Assembly: GCA_902788035.1 (NCBI GenBank)
Contig: CADAIL010000004.1
Span: 41,885-105,884 of the forward strand
Reading direction: 5' to 3'
DNA length: 64,000 bases
DNA from: an uncultured Lachnospiraceae bacterium
GTDB taxonomy: Bacteria; Bacillota; Clostridia; Lachnospirales; Lachnospiraceae
Position numbers and translations under genes: made by a program. Positions within the stretch are counted from its first letter, which is position 1. Each line of letters begins with the position of its first letter. Shown here in pieces: positions 28,957 through 37,090 of the stretch. Below the pieces are notes generated by a model that saw only the letters and a list, made by a program, of their open reading frames with translations, did not search any database and was not told the origin of the DNA.

Positions 28957-28986
28957 ATCATACACCGCAAAAGGGGGTAAATGCAA
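28957..28986 (-). promoter_or_regulatory. promoter for asnA
   Basis: TTGCAT (28981-28986), 18-base spacer, TATGAT (28957-28962) on the minus strand. Confidence 0.62.
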
Positions 28987-29017
28987 CAAAAACTTTCAAG
29001 AACGCCTTAGCGTTCTT
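28987..29017 (-). terminator. terminator overlapping the end of the DUF3810 gene
   Basis: AAGAACGC and GCGTTCTT (28998-29017) pair around a loop that contains the TAA stop codon, followed by GAAAGTTTTT on the minus strand. Confidence 0.75.
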
Positions 29018-30098
29018 GCCGTGACTTATTCCCGGTCTCATAAGATACTATGAGGTCTACCACCCTGTCGTAGGACAGTGTTCCCTCTGTCTGACCGCGG
29101 CCTTTCAGGTACGAGTCATTAAAGCTCTCGGCTGCCTCCGATACTTTGCCCTTATATGAAGCCCAGAATTCGTTATTTGCCCGAAGATCGTTTCTTGCCC
29201 GCTCATCCAGTGTATAATAAATCTTTTCCCATAGATTTTTATCTCTCTTTATAAGCTCGTTACCGCAGTACACCCATCCGGACAGCATACCTGCATAATA
29301 TATGTCCGCGTCCTTCGCGTTTCTGCAATTCAGATACGCGATAAAGTTCGCCTCGTTTTCCCGGAGAATGCCTTTAACATGGGCAAGCTCGTGGCTTATA
29401 GAAAAAGGAAGATTGTACTGGGTCATATCGGCGTTATAGTTAGCCTCCATAGTGTATGCCGAGAAAATTCCCGCCATGTTCGTGTAGGACATAAGCTCTG
29501 ACAAAAGTACCGGTTTCGGAGTCGAATACATGCCGGAAAGCCAATCATATTCTTTTCCAAGCCGTATCATACCTTCTTTCACCCGCTCGCGCACGCCGTT
29601 GTCACATGCCATTATTCCGTTTTCCCCACGGCTTACGCTGTCTGCGCAGCTATTGATTTCCCCCGCTAACATTTCACAGACTTCTGCCAGCTCCTCCGTG
29701 CTGTAACTTCCGCTGCCGTACCCGTAATGAGTGGCGAACGGCGTGCGGTAAAAACCGATATCCTCATTTGACTCAAAGAGAAAGAAAATCACTGCGGCGA
29801 GCGGAAGGGCAATTGAGATCCCTTTTTTCAGGACTTTCAGGAGGGCTGCTTTCCTACCTCCGCATGCGAGAATGAACAGACTTAACAGCCAGCATACGAA
29901 ACCGAAGATCAGCATATAAATCAGAATTTCCACAAGTGAAAACGAAAATATCGAAGAAAGCCTTCCGAGTGTATTCACCCAGAAGGCATTGGTGTGTCCG
30001 ATGTAGAAATCCGCGAACCCGCTGACCAGACGTCCTCCGATGCGCAGCATAAGTGCCGCCGCGCACAGGAGGGCTGTCATTATTATTGTCTTTTTCAA
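29007..30098 (-). CDS. DUF3810-type membrane metallopeptidase-like protein
   Basis: A 363-residue membrane protein of the DUF3810 type. Hydrophobic segments lie at about 5-25, 45-75 and 90-110; the rest is a soluble domain with a zinc-peptidase signature, SHELAHVKG (HExxH) at about residue 233-241 and a downstream ENEAN that would give the third, glutamate ligand of a gluzincin. A proteolytic role at the cell surface is inferred, not known. The start is a TTG at 30098, with GGAG six bases upstream and a normal membrane-inserted N-terminus (KKTIIMTALLCAAALML) behind it. It begins 13 bases after the giant acidic gene and is probably co-transcribed with it. Its stop codon lies in a terminator loop. 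Confidence 0.8.
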   Translation of the reverse strand: MKKTIIMTALLCAAALMLRIGGRLVSGFADFYIGHTNAFWVNTLGRLSSIFSFSLVEILIYMLIFGFVCWLLSLFILACGGRKAALLKVLKKGISIALPLAAVIFFLFESNEDIGFYRTPFATHYGYGSGSYSTEELAEVCEMLAGEINSCADSVSRGENGIMACDNGVRERVKEGMIRLGKEYDWLSGMYSTPKPVLLSELMSYTNMAGIFSAYTMEANYNADMTQYNLPFSISHELAHVKGILRENEANFIAYLNCRNAKDADIYYAGMLSGWVYCGNELIKRDKNLWEKIYYTLDERARNDLRANNEFWASYKGKVSEAAESFNDSYLKGRGQTEGTLSYDRVVDLIVSYETGNKSRQER

Positions 30099-30111
30099 TT
30101 AATACTCCGCT

Positions 30112-33100
30112 TCATTCATCTAAGTCCGGATGAATTTCTTCAATCATGTCATCATCAAGTGCAGCGACCAGTCTGTCGGAGAGGTTGGAAATATCGACCG
30201 AATCAATATCTCTGTCCAGATCAAATACCCCTTCTTCCTCGTCATTCCATTTCCCGACCGGTTCGGAATTCCAGCCGCGGACCTTCTTTTCCGGTTTTTT
30301 TCTCATGAAAAATTTTCCGAATGTTTTTTTAGAGGGAGCCGGCTCATCAAAGTCGTCGTACTCATCGTCCTCATACTCGTCGTCTTCATACTCGTCGTCT
30401 TCGTACTCGTCGTCTTCGTACTCGTCGTCTTCGTACTCGTCGTCTTCATACTCGTCGTCTTCGTACTCATCGTCTTCGTACTCGTCGTCTTCGTACTCAT
30501 CGTCTTCGTACTCATCGTCTTCGTACTCATCGTCTTCGTACTCATCGTCTTCTTTTCGACCAGGCTTTTTCATCCCGCCAAACACTGCTTTCAGCCTGCT
30601 GATAAAGCCGCCGCTCTTTTCTGAAGACCCGTTTCCTTTGGAGCGTTTCCGTATGCCCGGAGCTGACAGTGAATCATCTTCTTCGAGTTCATCAAAGATA
30701 TCACTCTCATCGTCTTCATCTTCATATTCGTCGTCCTCAAAGTCGTCCTCGTATTCAGAGTCTTCATACTCGTCGTCTTCAAGACTGTCATCATCCGCGT
30801 ATGCAGAGGGAGCCGCCTCAGCTTCCGCATCCGTATATCTTATTTCCGGAATGTCATAATCCTCATATGGAAGAAGCTCTTCCGTCACTTCTTCTTTCTC
30901 GTCAGGAGAATCCAGGTCGTCATAAGAATCATCGAATGTCGGGACAACATATTTTCCGCTGCGTCCAACAGAGTTCTCAAAGTTGCGCTCGAGCCGGTCG
31001 ATAACGTCGCCGCGCATCTCATCTTCATCATCCTCGTCATCGAAATCATCTATATAGTCGTCATCGTCATCATCTTTTTTCCTGGAGCTGCTGATCAGAC
31101 TGCTGATACTCTTTCCGAGTCCGCTGAAAAATCCGCCCCGTTTTGGTTCACGAACGGTTTCCTTCTCTTTCGTGCCGGCAGAGATGTCCTCATCCCCATC
31201 ATCCAGCAGAAAATCATCTTCGTCCTCGTACTCATCATCCTCCAGGAAATCGTCTTCGTCTTCGAACTCCCCATCCTGAGTGACCTCATCTTCATCCGAA
31301 AGAGGCTCTTTTACTTCCTGAAGATCATCGTCATCATCTTCAATTTTCAGCTCAGTGAAATCTCCCTCATCGACCTCGTATTCGGAGTGAGGGGCTTCTT
31401 CCCGGGATAATTCTTCCTTCTCCGGATTATCGGTCCTGTCATCGTCACCGGTGGGACTTGCCGGACTTTCTACGCTGTCATCAAAGTCCGGGAGATCATC
31501 CTCATCGATTTCATAATCAGCGTCCTCATCGCCCTCGTAGTCCTCATCTTCGGCGTCCTCATCATCCTCGGAATTCTCATCATCCTCGTACTCGTCATAC
31601 TCAGAGTCCTCATCGTCCTCGTACTCGTCATACTCAGAATCTTCATCGTCCTCGTACTCGTCATACTCAGAATCTTCATCGTCCTCGTACTCGTCATACT
31701 CTGAATCTTCATCGTCCTCGTACTCGTCATACTCAGAGTCCTCATCGTCCTCGTAGTCTTCCTTCTTAGACTTCTTTTTACCGCCGAAAAGACCCGCAAG
31801 GCCTGCGAACGGGTTCTTAGAGAAAAGGCCTCCTTTTTTCTTTCCGCGTTCAGGAGCGTCTTCTTCGTCGTCAGCGAGCTCATCGAGTTCGTCATCTGTC
31901 AGGACATCCTCATCCTCATCATAGGAGTACTCGTCATCGTATTCAAAGTCGTCGTCATCGTCGAATCGTGTACGGCCAAAGCTTCTTCCCCGGTCGATAT
32001 CTGTCTCATCATCCTCATAGATGCTGGTATTTCTGAAGCCAAAGAGCTTTTCGAATTCCTCGTCTTCACCATCAAACGAATCAGATGCTCCTCGATTCTG
32101 CTCCTCATCCGCTCCGTCTGCTTCCATCTCATTACGATAACTGAATATCTGTCTGAAACTGGAAACACGTTTCTCCGCGTCTTCCCAGTCAGCCTTGGGC
32201 TCCTCACTGTCGGCCTCTTCAGCGACATCTTCCGCATCAGTCTCCGTCTCAAAGAGGTCATAGGTATTATCCTCGTCAAGCACATCAAAGTCACCCTCGA
32301 TATCCGGACCATTGCCATATTTCTCGGCAATTTCATCCTCATCCAGAGTCAAATCTTCTGCCTGCACAATTTCAGTCATATCATCATCAGACTTCTCAAA
32401 CTCCGGCATCTCATAAGTCTCTGACTGTTCCGCCTTTACGCCTGCCATATTTCGGCGTATCTTTTCAATCGCGTCCTGAACATTATAGGCAAGCACGGCC
32501 TCCGGCTGATCTTCTTCCTCATCATCCGCATCTGCTTCGGCTCCTTCCTTAGCGGCTTCCTCTTCGTTTTGAGCCTCTGACTGAACAGCATCGTCAGCAG
32601 GAATCTCAGTCTCTGTTTCAGCTGCTTCTTCAGGCAATTCAGTCTCATTCTCAGCTGCCGCTTCTTCAGGCACTTCTGCCTCAGTCTCAGCTGCCGCTTC
32701 TTCAGGCACTTCTGCCTCAGTCTCAGCTGCCGCTTCTTCAGGCACTTCTGCCTCGCTGGCCGGTTCCACAGAAACCGCATCTTCTACCTCAGCATCCTCC
32801 ACTGATACTTCCACAGCCTCAGGACTTACAGACTCTTGCTCCGGATGCTCTGTATCTTCTTCATACTCATCTGACTCATCATCCTCGTACTCGTCTTCGT
32901 ACTCGTCTGACTCATCATCCTCGTACTCGTCTTCGTACTCGTCTGACTCATCATCCTCATATTCGTCTTCGTACTCGTCTAATTCATCATCCTCATATTC
33001 GTCGTCTTCGTACTCATCCTCCTTGTACTCATCCTCTTCGACAGTTTTTCTGCGGCCAAACGCGCTGGCCAGGAAATTCCTCAGGCTGAAGCCGCCCTTC

Positions 33101-34788
33101 TTCTCCCTGCCGTTTCTAAGCTTCACGTCCTCATATTCATCGTCCTCGTATTCATCATCCTCGTACTCGTCTAATTCATCGTCCTCATACTCATCTAATT
33201 CATCGTCCTCGTACTCGTCAGATTCATACTCATCGTCGTCAGACCCGGCATCTTCGTACTCATCATCGTCTGCAAATGTATAATCTCCGGAGGATTCGTT
33301 ATTCTCGTCCTCTTCCATCAGTCTCCGAAGTTCTTCGATATCAATTTCCCCGGATGCCTTCGTAATCTCGCGGACCGGTTCCTCCTCATATTCATCTTCA
33401 AATTCACCGGGCTCATCGTCCGAAGCGTCATCATAATCTTCCTCGAACTCATCTTCGTCATCGTCTTCGAAGTCGTCGTCAAACTCATATTCGAAGTCAT
33501 CATCCAGGTCATCTTCGAAGTCATCATCTAAGTCGTCTTCGAAGTCATCATCTAAATCATCCCCAAAGTCGTCATCTATATCATCTTCGAAGTCATCTGA
33601 AGGCTTGTCGGAATCACTCAAATCATCCTCTGTCTCATCATTGTCCGGGTAGTAATCTGTTCCTGTTTTCTCATCGATATCCGCTGACAGCTCTGACAGT
33701 TCATCAGGGGTCTCATCTGAAGGCTCCTCCGCCTCCCGAAGTAGGGCCTCAATATCGCTTGAATCGTATGGCTTTCTGACTTCCTGAATCTCTGTAAAAC
33801 TGATACTTCTCTTGTTCTCCTCAATCGCCTTCTCTGCCGCAGCTGCTTTCTCTGCCATCTCCCGGCGCGCGACCGCTTCATGGTCCACTGTCTCTTTGGC
33901 AAATGCAGCTCCGTCCTCCCAGCGCTGCTTAGCAAATCTCGTATTGACGAACTGTTTTGCATCGTAGCCGTCCTCGTTAAATTTTGAGCAGAGGAACTCG
34001 TAGCGCAGAGGAACGATCCTCACTATAAAAAGCTCTACCGGCAGATTTTCACAGGCCTCTTTTGAGACATGCTTCCGACTCAGCACTTCCCAGTATTCGT
34101 CGCTGCCGCGCTCAACGATCACAGCTTTACCGGAGAACTGAAGACCGGAAATGTGATCCATTGATCCGTCATAGGGCTCGTAAATGGCGGCGGAGATATC
34201 GTCATTTGAAAGGAGGCTTCTGAACTTGAGACCTCCCTCGGTGACAATATAAAATACTCCGTCCTGATAATTGTACTCAAGCGGTGTGCATCTCACATTT
34301 CCCTCACCGGCAGTGGCAAGCGCGAGAGTCGTGTGCGCTTTAATATACTCATCTATCTTATTCGTGAGTTCGTCAGGATCCATCTCATTCCACGGCGCGC
34401 GGAACATTCTCGCGACCTGGAAGCCGCTCTCGAATACCTGATTCTCATCATTGATGAACATTCCTGTGATGGAGATTCCTTCGCCGACTGCGTCTTCCAT
34501 ATCTACCACATACTTTGTAAACCCGTTATCCGAGAAGCCCATGCCGACAAGAGCGATGCGTCTTCCGACCATCGCCTCCCTGTGCGCGGTAAGATACTGA
34601 CGGGTCTTTCCGGCTGTCAGCGCTCCATAGAAATTAAAAATGAAGCAGAATCCGTCATACGGAGAAATGTCCTCCGGCGCTTCTGAGATTTCAGCTATGC
34701 AGACATTCCCGATGATCATACCGAGACTATTTGCGACCCGCTCAGTTGAACTCAGTTTTCCATCATATAGAATAAGTGTATTCGCCAT
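30112..34788 (-). CDS. giant acidic repeat protein with flavodoxin/PPOX-like head
   Basis: A 1558-residue cytosolic protein, not recognised as a named family. Residues 1-135 look like a flavodoxin fold (NTLILYDGKLSSTERVANSL, IALVGMGFSDNG), but the flavin phosphate loop is degenerate. Residues about 150-285 resemble an FMN-binding pyridoxamine-phosphate-oxidase split barrel (VRCTPLEYNYQDGVFYIVTE, FSGKAVIVERG). From about 300 to the end the chain is a low-complexity polyanion of Asp, Glu and Tyr with several tandem units (EYEDD, DEYEDDEDSEY, DEYEDEYEDDES, ETEAEVPEEAAA). Five basic, Gly/Phe-rich islands interrupt it near residues 554-584, 978-1009, 1215-1237, 1378-1410 and 1481-1507. GGAGG precedes the ATG. 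No signal peptide. Ion, cation-protein or membrane binding are all possible; function unknown. Confidence 0.85.
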   Translation of the reverse strand: MANTLILYDGKLSSTERVANSLGMIIGNVCIAEISEAPEDISPYDGFCFIFNFYGALTAGKTRQYLTAHREAMVGRRIALVGMGFSDNGFTKYVVDMEDAVGEGISITGMFINDENQVFESGFQVARMFRAPWNEMDPDELTNKIDEYIKAHTTLALATAGEGNVRCTPLEYNYQDGVFYIVTEGGLKFRSLLSNDDISAAIYEPYDGSMDHISGLQFSGKAVIVERGSDEYWEVLSRKHVSKEACENLPVELFIVRIVPLRYEFLCSKFNEDGYDAKQFVNTRFAKQRWEDGAAFAKETVDHEAVARREMAEKAAAAEKAIEENKRSISFTEIQEVRKPYDSSDIEALLREAEEPSDETPDELSELSADIDEKTGTDYYPDNDETEDDLSDSDKPSDDFEDDIDDDFGDDLDDDFEDDLDDDFEDDLDDDFEYEFDDDFEDDDEDEFEEDYDDASDDEPGEFEDEYEEEPVREITKASGEIDIEELRRLMEEDENNESSGDYTFADDDEYEDAGSDDDEYESDEYEDDELDEYEDDELDEYEDDEYEDDEYEDVKLRNGREKKGGFSLRNFLASAFGRRKTVEEDEYKEDEYEDDEYEDDELDEYEDEYEDDESDEYEDEYEDDESDEYEDEYEDDESDEYEEDTEHPEQESVSPEAVEVSVEDAEVEDAVSVEPASEAEVPEEAAAETEAEVPEEAAAETEAEVPEEAAAENETELPEEAAETETEIPADDAVQSEAQNEEEAAKEGAEADADDEEEDQPEAVLAYNVQDAIEKIRRNMAGVKAEQSETYEMPEFEKSDDDMTEIVQAEDLTLDEDEIAEKYGNGPDIEGDFDVLDEDNTYDLFETETDAEDVAEEADSEEPKADWEDAEKRVSSFRQIFSYRNEMEADGADEEQNRGASDSFDGEDEEFEKLFGFRNTSIYEDDETDIDRGRSFGRTRFDDDDDFEYDDEYSYDEDEDVLTDDELDELADDEEDAPERGKKKGGLFSKNPFAGLAGLFGGKKKSKKEDYEDDEDSEYDEYEDDEDSEYDEYEDDEDSEYDEYEDDEDSEYDEYEDDEDSEYDEYEDDENSEDDEDAEDEDYEGDEDADYEIDEDDLPDFDDSVESPASPTGDDDRTDNPEKEELSREEAPHSEYEVDEGDFTELKIEDDDDDLQEVKEPLSDEDEVTQDGEFEDEDDFLEDDEYEDEDDFLLDDGDEDISAGTKEKETVREPKRGGFFSGLGKSISSLISSSRKKDDDDDDYIDDFDDEDDEDEMRGDVIDRLERNFENSVGRSGKYVVPTFDDSYDDLDSPDEKEEVTEELLPYEDYDIPEIRYTDAEAEAAPSAYADDDSLEDDEYEDSEYEDDFEDDEYEDEDDESDIFDELEEDDSLSAPGIRKRSKGNGSSEKSGGFISRLKAVFGGMKKPGRKEDDEYEDDEYEDDEYEDDEYEDDEYEDDEYEDDEYEDDEYEDDEYEDDEYEDDEYEDDEYEDDEYDDFDEPAPSKKTFGKFFMRKKPEKKVRGWNSEPVGKWNDEEEGVFDLDRDIDSVDISNLSDRLVAALDDDMIEEIHPDLDE
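30358..30552 (-). repeat. 15-base tandem repeat (13 units) in the giant gene
   Basis: Units of TCGTCTTCGTACTCG type, encoding EYEDD, repeated without interruption for 195 bases. Near-identical units suggest recent expansion and possible length variation without loss of frame. Confidence 0.9.
31583..31747 (-). repeat. 33-base tandem repeat (5 units) in the giant gene
   Basis: Five nearly identical units encoding an 11-residue DEYEDDEDSEY-type repeat. Different in unit length from the other repeat blocks of the same gene. Confidence 0.9.
32664..32756 (-). repeat. 36-base tandem repeat encoding ETEAEVPEEAAA
   Basis: Two complete copies and most of a third, almost identical at the DNA level, encoding a Glu/Ala-rich unit; weaker copies extend toward 32600. 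Confidence 0.85.
32876..32994 (-). repeat. 36-base tandem repeat encoding DEYEDEYEDDES
   Basis: About three units of a second 12-residue acidic repeat with the same period as, but unrelated sequence to, the ETEAEVPEEAAA block. Confidence 0.8.
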
Positions 34789-34961
34789 TTTTCATGCCTC
34801 CGGGTTTCAAAGATTATCTTATATAAGCAGGGGATTTCCTCACTTGGATACAAGCCGCGAATTCTGCGGAAATATCCCATACTAAATACAAGTATACCGT
34901 AAATTGTTCAAATTGTAATTAACAAATCTTCTTTTACTTTACTTTTTTGGCAGTATACATA

Positions 34962-35054
34962 ACCGTTCAGACAGGCTCTGACCAAACATCTGACTCCGAC
35001 ACAAGCATCAACTTCATCGAGCAGGCGGAAAATCCCACCTGCTCGATTTTCGCA
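34962..35054. repeat. partial copy of the palindromic repeat family
   Basis: Begins CCGTTCAGACAGGCTCTG, then CTCCGACACAAGCATCAACTT, matching the left half of the 197-base element; the right half is replaced by a hairpin related to that at 23511-23550 (CGAGCAGGCGG...CCACCTGCTCG). It occupies part of the 364-base gap between the ligase and giant genes, the rest of which is AT-rich with a TATACT-like -10 near 34895. Confidence 0.6.
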
Positions 35055-35101
35055 CCGCGAACACTCCGCACTTCGTGCCCCGTGATCCGGGTTGGTGCTG
35101 C

Positions 35102-35134
35102 AAAAACGGGAGCCGCACCTGCGGCCCCCGTTTT
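35102..35134 (-). terminator. terminator after the acyl-adenylating ligase gene
   Basis: AAAACGGGGGCCGCA pairs with TGCGGCTCCCGTTTT around a short loop; T5 on the minus strand and T4 on the plus strand. Confidence 0.88.
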
Positions 35135-35152
35135 GATGAAGTTGATTAATAT

Positions 35153-36688
35153 TTACTTAATGAGCGCCCTGATGATCTTGCCTGTGGAATTGCGCGTGAA
35201 CGGCTCCGCTCTCACAATTAGTTTTTTCATCTGACGGTAGACCGGCTCTCCCTTGTTCACCTTATCAAGCAGGGCTTTAAAGTATTCTTCCGGAGCGTGT
35301 GCTTCCGGTTCCGGATAAATCTGGACTGCAAGGACATTATCTTTCTCATATACAATAGCCTCTGCCACTGCAGGGTCCGCAAGCAGCTTATCCTCAAGCT
35401 CTTCAGGTGAAACATTCTCGCCGCTTGAAGTAATGATCAGATTCTTAGTCCGGCCTGTGATGATAAGATAGTGGTCTTCTATCCTGCCGATATCTCCGGT
35501 GTGGAACCAGCCGCCCTTGAAAGCTTCCTCTGTCTCCTTCTCCATCTTGTAATAGCCGAGCATGACGTTGTCTCCGCGGACCAAAATCTCTCCATCCTCA
35601 TCGATCCTGACTTCACAGCCGTGAAGGACCGGACCGACTGAGCCGTCGAGGTAATCATGGACGCGGTTTACCGCCAGAACAGGCGAGCACTCTGTTATGC
35701 CGTAGCCGTTCAGTAAGTTGATTCCGAACTGGCGGAACATCTGCACGTACATGGGCATGAGCGGAGCTCCGCCGCAGATTATATCACTGAGATTGCCTCC
35801 GCAAACGCTCTTGACCATTTCGGGTGTGAGCTGTCCTCCGGCCCTCTTGCCGAGGTTCCTGAACTGCTTTGCAAACGTCTCTATGATCATCGGTACTACA
35901 AAGAGACACTTCGGCTTTGCGATCTGCATATCTTTCATGATATTTCTCATATTCGTGACGATATAGCAGGGCTTATTATAATTGAACACCATAAGATGGC
36001 CGACAACGAGGCCGAACATGTGATGCATAGGAAGCGGGGACAGTCCCGGTCCCTCGAGGCAATAATTCCCGCAGGCCTGATTGATATTCGACGCAATGTT
36101 CTTCTGGCTGAGCATAACGCCCTTGGGAACTCCGGTCGTGCCGGATGTAAATACCAGTGCGCACATCTTGTCGACGTCCAATTCATATTCTGCAAATGAA
36201 TGATCCCCTGCCTCAATCAGCTTCTCGCCTTCAGCGATCCAAGAGGCTGCCTCTGTCATCGGGAAACCCTTAAAGCCCGGGATATTTGCGGCAAATGCAG
36301 AGATTGCCGGAGCAAATTCCCTTGAATACACAAGTGTTGTACAGTCGCCTGATACAAGGAGTTTCATTGTATTCTCGACAGGCTGCCTTGCATCCATGGG
36401 CAGGATTACATTGCCGCTGTTACATACGGCAAAGAAAGTGACCAGCCATTCATATGAGTTCACTCCGAGGAGCGCGATATGAGCGCCCTCTCTGTATCCC
36501 TGAGACATAAAATAGGTAGCACAGGCTGCAACATCATCCCTGAATCTGCTGTAAGTCACAGTCTTTACATCGCCGTCATCTCCGGTATAGAAGAAAGCTG
36601 TACCGTTCGGGTTGTCGTCTGCTCTTAAGTCAATTAAATGACGCAGGTTTTCCACCTGCGTCAGTTCGTATATCGGATACGCTCTCAT
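35153..36688 (-). CDS. AMP-dependent acyl ligase (acyl-CoA/acyl-ACP synthetase-like)
   Basis: ANL-superfamily enzyme that activates a carboxylic acid as acyl-AMP and passes it to a thiol. The 511 residues show the ATP loop LVFTSGTTGVPKGVMLSQ (about residues 173-190), the A5 motif NGYGITECSPV, the hinge aspartate in WFHTGDIGRIED, and the C-terminal catalytic lysine in NSTGKIIRALI. Its start overlaps the stop codon of a carrier-protein gene by four bases (ATGA), so the natural acceptor is very likely that carrier rather than CoA. The acid could be a fatty acid or an amino acid; the sequence resembles long-chain acyl synthetases more than DltA. Terminated by a strong hairpin. Confidence 0.9.
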   Translation of the reverse strand: MRAYPIYELTQVENLRHLIDLRADDNPNGTAFFYTGDDGDVKTVTYSRFRDDVAACATYFMSQGYREGAHIALLGVNSYEWLVTFFAVCNSGNVILPMDARQPVENTMKLLVSGDCTTLVYSREFAPAISAFAANIPGFKGFPMTEAASWIAEGEKLIEAGDHSFAEYELDVDKMCALVFTSGTTGVPKGVMLSQKNIASNINQACGNYCLEGPGLSPLPMHHMFGLVVGHLMVFNYNKPCYIVTNMRNIMKDMQIAKPKCLFVVPMIIETFAKQFRNLGKRAGGQLTPEMVKSVCGGNLSDIICGGAPLMPMYVQMFRQFGINLLNGYGITECSPVLAVNRVHDYLDGSVGPVLHGCEVRIDEDGEILVRGDNVMLGYYKMEKETEEAFKGGWFHTGDIGRIEDHYLIITGRTKNLIITSSGENVSPEELEDKLLADPAVAEAIVYEKDNVLAVQIYPEPEAHAPEEYFKALLDKVNKGEPVYRQMKKLIVRAEPFTRNSTGKIIRALIK

Positions 36689-36909
36689 TTATTCTTCTCC
36701 AAAAACTCTTCTACGTCCCTGACTGTGTGGAATTCCATAATCTGCTCATCCGGGATAGAAATCCCATACTGATCCTCAAAATCCGCTACGATTGTGAGGA
36801 CATCAAATGAATTGAGCTCAAGGTCATCAATCAGGTTAGAATCCTCATTGATCTGTTCCGGCGGAACATCTGTGTACTGTGACAGTTCATCAATAATCTC
36901 CTGAAGCAT
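36685..36909 (-). CDS. acyl carrier protein
   Basis: A 74-residue acidic four-helix carrier protein. The phosphopantetheine serine is Ser39 in DLELNSFDVL, where the usual DSL is NSF. AAGGAGGAG precedes the ATG. Its gene overlaps that of the adenylating ligase, so the pair should load one acyl group onto this carrier. Whether it is a secondary ACP for fatty acids or a carrier for a modified envelope component is open: no transferase or synthase is adjacent. A good promoter lies about 70 bases upstream. Confidence 0.9.
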   Translation of the reverse strand: MLQEIIDELSQYTDVPPEQINEDSNLIDDLELNSFDVLTIVADFEDQYGISIPDEQIMEFHTVRDVEEFLEKNK

Positions 36910-36976
36910 TAGACTCCTCCTTGAAAAAGTTTTGATATCAGATTAATGGCGCATGCGTTTTCGCAATGCTGAGACA

Positions 36977-37005
36977 ATAATAGCCGAAAAAAACACGGAC
37001 TTCAA
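36977..37005 (-). promoter_or_regulatory. promoter for the carrier protein-ligase operon
   Basis: TTGAAG (37000-37005), 17-base spacer, TATTAT (36977-36982) on the minus strand. Confidence 0.7.
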
Positions 37006-37090
37006 TATATTGGTCATCTTTTTTCGGTATTTATTTAATTTCCGACTCAGAATACCGCTTCAGAGTTCAAGTCTCGCTCGGTGCACTTGA

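Noticed and set aside
30358..30552. Possible CRISPR array
   Set aside because: The 15-base units follow each other without spacers and encode a peptide repeat in a single frame.
30130..30859. Ser/Tyr- and Val-rich frames opposite the acidic repeats
   Set aside because: They are the reverse reading of the Asp/Glu/Tyr codons, with no start signals.
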